In this document: piece after piece, positions 61,126-64,000 of the stretch
Numbering within the stretch: the stretch's first letter is position 1
Layout: every line of letters starts with the position of its first letter
Source: Pseudaquidulcibacter saccharophilus
Lineage (GTDB): Bacteria > Pseudomonadota > Alphaproteobacteria > Caulobacterales > Aquidulcibacteraceae
Length of the DNA: 64,000 bases
Reading direction: 5' to 3'
Assembly: GCF_019455445.1 (NCBI RefSeq)
Contig: NZ_JAHWUS010000003.1
Span: 62,001-126,000 of the forward strand
Notes under the pieces: generated by a model
Database searches by the model: none
The model's input: the letters and a program-made list of their open reading frames with translations, nothing else
Told to the model about the DNA's origin: nothing
Translations under genes and position numbers: made by a program

Positions 61126-61656
61126 CTAGTCGCAATTATCGAGTTGGTCTTCGAAAATACGCGCTCGTGAAGCAACCGATGCCGCGATTCTGCGTGATGC
61201 AGGAGGCGCACCCTTTTTATAGCCACCACTTCCAAGTTGATAGGCAAGATATTGTTCGGATACATTGTTTATCCCGATGCCAAATTGCTTGTTCATTTGT
61301 TTAAAGTGCCAGCCAACAAAATTAACAGAAGCGTCAAAATCACTTCTGGATTTATTGCCAATTTTCGTATCTTTTAAAAAGCCGTTCCATGTTTGTTGCG
61401 TTGCTTGCGCATAGCCATAGTTTGGACCGCTTGAGGCATTGGCACGAAAGCGACTTTCTTGATCAATAAAGGCCAAGATATTGCCGGCCGAAACGCCCCA
61501 TTTTTCTTCTGCTGCGACGACGCTTTCCGCCCAATCTGGGTTGGCGTTAAGAAGTGTACAAATATTTTTGGTTTGAGCGTGGGAAAAACTCGGAATTGAC
61601 AAGGAAATTGTCGGAATTGAAATAAGTGCAAAGGTGAAAACTAATGATGCCCGCAT
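61126..61656 (-). CDS. Lytic transglycosylase (SLT domain) protein
   Basis: 176 residues with a signal peptide ending near SFSHAQ. The SLT domain has catalytic Glu in FIDQESRFRANASS, followed by GPNYGYAQATQQTWNGFLKDT, the family's GLMQ-like site changed to GYAQAT. Four conserved cysteines are absent. It cleaves peptidoglycan between MurNAc and GlcNAc, forming the anhydro-MurNAc ring. It overlaps the upstream ThiF-like gene by 16 bp, so the two are co-transcribed. Confidence 0.85.
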   Translation of the reverse strand: MRASLVFTFALISIPTISLSIPSFSHAQTKNICTLLNANPDWAESVVAAEEKWGVSAGNILAFIDQESRFRANASSGPNYGYAQATQQTWNGFLKDTKIGNKSRSDFDASVNFVGWHFKQMNKQFGIGINNVSEQYLAYQLGSGGYKKGAPPASRRIAASVASRARIFEDQLDNCD

Positions 61657-62402
61657 GTATTACAATTCCTGTCCTTGGGGATATTTAATGTACGTGATTG
61701 TGCTTTTAAGCCATCGTATAGTAAAATTCGTCCCAAAAGGGAAGTCTCACGGTTTTTGGTGATTATTTTAATGGTTTCAAGTGCCATCAAGGCGCCAATG
61801 ATTCCGCAAATCGCCCCAACCACTCCTAGGATGTTGCAATCCTCTTCTATTGGCGGTGTGTCTGGTACAAAGCATTGGTAACAAGGGCTTTGTGGATCCG
61901 AAAAATCAAATGCAGCTACTTGCCCATCAAAACGACCTAACGCACCCGATACGAGAACTTTCTTTAAATCATACGCGGTTTTATTAATTAAAAATCTAGT
62001 TTTAAAATTATCGCTGCCATCAATTATTATATCGGCATTCGCCAAAAGTTCATTCGCATTTTGCCCATTTATTCGTTCTTTTACGGCTATGATTTCAATG
62101 TCACCGTCAATTGCATTTAACGCTTCTTGGGCGGCAATGACTTTTGGGCGGCCGATATCACTGGTTTTAAATAATATTTGTCTTTGCAGGTTTGATAAAT
62201 CAACCACATCATCATCAATTAGAATTAATTTACCAACCCCGGCCGCAGCAAGATATAATGCGCATGGGCAACCAAGACCGCCAACGCCAATAATGGCAAT
62301 TGTGGAATTAGCAATTAATTTCTGCCCGTGACCGCCAATTTCTTTTAGCATGATGTGGCGTGCGTGGCGTTCGATATTGGCTTTGTTGATTTGTTCTACC
62401 AT
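61641..62402 (-). CDS. HesA/MoeB/ThiF-family adenylyltransferase
   Basis: 253 residues. The ATP-binding loop GVGGLGCPCALYLAAAGVG, LIDDDVVDLSNLQRQILF and DGSDNFKTRFLINKTAYD are typical. Zn-site cysteine pairs are CYQCFVP and RNCNTCGHH. It activates the C-terminal glycine of a ubiquitin-like sulfur carrier (MoaD or ThiS). No rhodanese domain is fused. Which carrier it serves cannot be told; moaD/thiS are not nearby. The start ATG (complement 62400-62402) faces the thioesterase gene. Confidence 0.88.
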   Translation of the reverse strand: MVEQINKANIERHARHIMLKEIGGHGQKLIANSTIAIIGVGGLGCPCALYLAAAGVGKLILIDDDVVDLSNLQRQILFKTSDIGRPKVIAAQEALNAIDGDIEIIAVKERINGQNANELLANADIIIDGSDNFKTRFLINKTAYDLKKVLVSGALGRFDGQVAAFDFSDPQSPCYQCFVPDTPPIEEDCNILGVVGAICGIIGALMALETIKIITKNRETSLLGRILLYDGLKAQSRTLNIPKDRNCNTCGHH

Positions 62403-62432
62403 AGTTTTACTTGTGTTTCAGATCATTTTGAA

Positions 62433-62452
62433 GTCAAGTGGTATCACTTGAC
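62433..62452. promoter_or_regulatory. 20-bp palindrome in the divergent gap, candidate operator
   Basis: GTCAAGTG, GTAT, CACTTGAC: perfect arms of 8 bp, 31 bp upstream of the ThiF-like gene start and before the thioesterase. It has the look of a dimeric repressor site, but no regulator gene is next to it. Confidence 0.5.
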
Positions 62453-62481
62453 GGCTCGCAAAATGCGACCAAATGAGGAAG

Positions 62482-62524
62482 CTAGGGCGGCATTCAAGCG
62501 TAACTTGAACAAAAGCTGCCCTAG
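62482..62524 (+). other. Nested hairpin, possibly in the thioesterase leader
   Basis: Outer arms CTAGGGCGGC (62482-62491) and GCTGCCCTAG (62515-62524), 10 bp with one G-U type pair; inner arms TTCAAG (62493-62498) and CTTGAA (62504-62509). A 35-codon frame (62463-62570, MRPNEEARAAFKRN at its start) runs through it and ends 11 bp before the thioesterase ATG. I cannot say whether it is translated. Confidence 0.35.
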
Positions 62525-62581
62525 TGCTTATATGCAATCATTCAACAAAAAGCAAAACTATAAAAATTAGGGGAGAATATA

Positions 62582-62983
62582 ATGGAATTATCAGCGGGCC
62601 TTAGGGGTGTCATAAAAAGTCAGGTTCGTGCAATGGATTGCGCATCTGCATTATCTTTAAGCCCTGATGAGCAATTCCCAAATGTTATGGCTACTGCACG
62701 AATGGTTGCATTAATGGAGCAGGCATCGGCAAAAATCCTTGCCCCCTTTTTAAAGCTAGGTGAACTTTCGGTCGGGGTCGATGTTAATATAAAGCATATT
62801 TCCCCCACACCAGTTTCCGATATCGTGCGGGCAGAGGCAATATTTATAGGAATGGATGGAAAGCTATATAAATTTGAAGTCAAAGCATATGATAGTGGCG
62901 GGGAGATTGGCTTTGGAACCCATACAAGGGCAATTGTTGATGATAAACGCCTTGTGGCAAAGGCTTTGTCAAAATTAAAATAA
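62582..62983 (+). CDS. Hotdog thioesterase, fluoroacetyl-CoA-thioesterase (FlK)-like
   Basis: 133 residues with GGGGAG upstream of ATG 62582. The family pattern NVMATARMVALMEQASAKIL carries the active-site glutamate region, SVGVDVNIKHISPTPVSDIVRAEA follows, and a GFGTHTRAIVD tail ends the fold. FlK-like members hydrolyse small acyl-CoAs; the physiological substrate here is unknown and no fluoroacetate link is implied. mmcB follows 15 bp later. Confidence 0.8.
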   Translation: MELSAGLRGVIKSQVRAMDCASALSLSPDEQFPNVMATARMVALMEQASAKILAPFLKLGELSVGVDVNIKHISPTPVSDIVRAEAIFIGMDGKLYKFEVKAYDSGGEIGFGTHTRAIVDDKRLVAKALSKLK

Positions 62984-62998
62984 CGCCTATAAGCAAAT

Positions 62999-63436
62999 AT
63001 GCCAATAAATCCCACATCTGAATTACGCAATGGAATAACGACAGACGTTACAAGCGGCGCAAGTCGGCTATTATTCGATATGGGCTATATGCCGTTTTTG
63101 GAGTTTCGTTTAAAAATCGGTCGTCGTGCCGATATTTGCGGAATAAATGAAAAAGGCGAAATTATTATTATCGAGGTTAAATCCTCAATCGAGGATTTTC
63201 GGGTCGATATTAAATGGCATGAATATATTGATTATTGCGATAAATTTTATTTTGCCGTTAATAATAACTTTCCCAAAGAAATTTTACCGGAAAATACTGG
63301 ATTAATAATTGCCGATAAATACGGCGGCATTGTTTTACGCGAATCAAACTTAAATAAATTATCAGCAGCAAGGCGAAAATCATTAACGCTATTATTTGCA
63401 CGACAAGCCGCACAAGCATTCTTCTTAAAACCATAA
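62999..63436 (+). CDS. mmcB: MmcB-family DNA repair protein
   Basis: 145 residues. Nuclease-fold core with RRADICGINEKGEIIIIEVKSSIEDFRVDIKW, containing the D-x(n)-E-x-K triad of restriction-endonuclease-like folds, and DYCDKFYFAVNNNFPKEILP. MmcB (DUF1052) is an alphaproteobacterial protein linked to mitomycin-C damage repair and LexA control in Caulobacter. I see no LexA-type GTTC-N7-GTTC box upstream. It is probably in a unit with the thioesterase. Confidence 0.88.
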   Translation: MPINPTSELRNGITTDVTSGASRLLFDMGYMPFLEFRLKIGRRADICGINEKGEIIIIEVKSSIEDFRVDIKWHEYIDYCDKFYFAVNNNFPKEILPENTGLIIADKYGGIVLRESNLNKLSAARRKSLTLLFARQAAQAFFLKP

Positions 63437-63672
63437 TGAAGGCTTCAAGGCGGTTATATTACCCATCAGTAAAACTTGAAAACAATGATTTTCAAAGTGC
63501 AAATTAGAATTTGCTAAAGAAAATTATTTTTTAACGCATATTGCATCAAAAATGCTGCATTTAACTAAGATTTTTTCTGTCGCGTTAGTATGTCTTTAAC
63601 GGACTTGAGGCAAGAATAGTCTTTAAGAGCATAAAACAAGGGATTGTGCTACTTTAAGTAGGAATTTCAAAT

Positions 63673-64000
63673 ATGGATGAGTTACTCGCCGAATTCTTAA
63701 CAGAGACCAACGAATTTTTGGAAACTGTTGATACGCAATTAGTGCAGTTTGAGTCGGATCCAACCGATAGTGAAACATTAAATAATATCTTTCGTTTGGT
63801 TCATACCATCAAAGGAACTTGTGGGTTCCTTGGGTTGCCACGACTTCAGTTTGTTGCACACGCAGGTGAAACTTTATTAGGTAAGTTTCGTGACGGAACA
63901 ATAGACGCAACACCAGATTCAGTGCAATTGGTACTTGAATCAATTGACCGCATCAAAGAAATTCTCGCAGACCTTGAAACTACTGGACAAGAGCCAGAAG
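63673..64000 (+). CDS. cheA: Chemotaxis histidine kinase CheA, N-terminal part
   Basis: The frame opens at ATG 63673 and runs off the window at 64000; about 109 residues are seen. MDELLAEFLTETNEFLETVDTQ and the phospho-acceptor histidine in FRLVHTIKGTCGFLGLPRL identify the Hpt (P1) domain of CheA. It phosphorylates CheY and CheB in response to chemoreceptors. The 236 bp upstream (63437-63672) are AT-rich without a motif I can name. The rest of the che cluster presumably lies beyond the window. Confidence 0.93.
   Translation, partial: MDELLAEFLTETNEFLETVDTQLVQFESDPTDSETLNNIFRLVHTIKGTCGFLGLPRLQFVAHAGETLLGKFRDGTIDATPDSVQLVLESIDRIKEILADLETTGQEPE

Noticed and set aside
62355-62570. 71-codon frame before the thioesterase as a gene
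   Set aside because: Its first half overlaps the ThiF-like gene on the other strand and carries no recognisable motif. Only the last 35 codons are discussed, as a possible leader frame.
62982-62998. LexA box before mmcB
   Set aside because: No GTTC-N7-GTTC or GAAC-N7-GAAC pair was found upstream of the gene or of the preceding thioesterase.

Overview
The window looks like a stretch of chromosome from an AT-rich alphaproteobacterium. Pointers are mmcB, a TIGR02186-type protein beside a TauE/SafE permease, glnD followed by murJ, tsaE-amgK-murU, a DUF484 gene next to xerC, an ExoD-family protein, HslV with a long N-terminal extension, and Flp/Tad pilus genes. TTG and GTG starts behind good Shine-Dalgarno sequences are frequent. 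A group near Caulobacterales/Hyphomonadaceae is possible but not shown. I saw no rRNA, tRNA, phage, insertion sequence or CRISPR array.

Layout. 1-10 kb: end of an MFS transporter, mrp, a persulfide-sensor-like ArsR regulator, feoAB, a five-EF-hand protein, a DUF2939 lipoprotein, TauE/SafE plus TIGR02186, an APC permease. 10-24 kb: putA, a family-4 glycosyltransferase, argJ, hslUV, three tandem paralogous secreted proteins, a HAMP-GGDEF-EAL protein. 24-34 kb: infC (AUA start), glnD, murJ, ahcY, and tsaE-amgK-murU for peptidoglycan sugar recycling. 34-42 kb: two paralogous acyltransferases, rpmI-rplT, two LysE exporters, pheST. 42-50 kb: a TonB receptor behind a Pho-box-like site, phoD, a GIN-domain protein, agmatine deiminase, two TlpA-type thioredoxins. 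50-58 kb: exoD-like, proA-nadD, DUF484-xerC, amtB, and part of a Tad pilus locus. 58-64 kb: two Flp pilins, ftsY, three hotdog thioesterases, a lytic transglycosylase, a ThiF/MoeB-type enzyme, mmcB and the start of cheA.

The most unusual signal is a small palindromic element family found three times (9.8, 14.5 and 16.2 kb). Each copy lies downstream of a gene in the same relative orientation. All share the termini CTCTTCG or a near match (outer edge ATCTTCG at putA) and CTCATCG, and each is flanked by a short inverted repeat whose sequence differs at every locus. At two loci (putA and the glycosyltransferase) the last 36-76 bp of the host gene is repeated beyond the element. The glycosyltransferase copy encodes the same 24 C-terminal residues, and its five sense-codon differences are all silent (the stop also changes). 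A shared CCCCGC hairpin follows both copies. This may be an undescribed class of 3'-end-targeting mini-element.

Functional links that can be read from the context: iron uptake (feoAB with a Fur-like site), phosphate scavenging (Pho-like box, TonB receptor, PhoD), nitrogen and proline metabolism (glnD, amtB without an adjacent glnK, putA, proA), envelope and peptidoglycan turnover (murJ, amgK-murU, lytic transglycosylase), and surface or motility control (Flp/Tad, an EAL protein, CheA).
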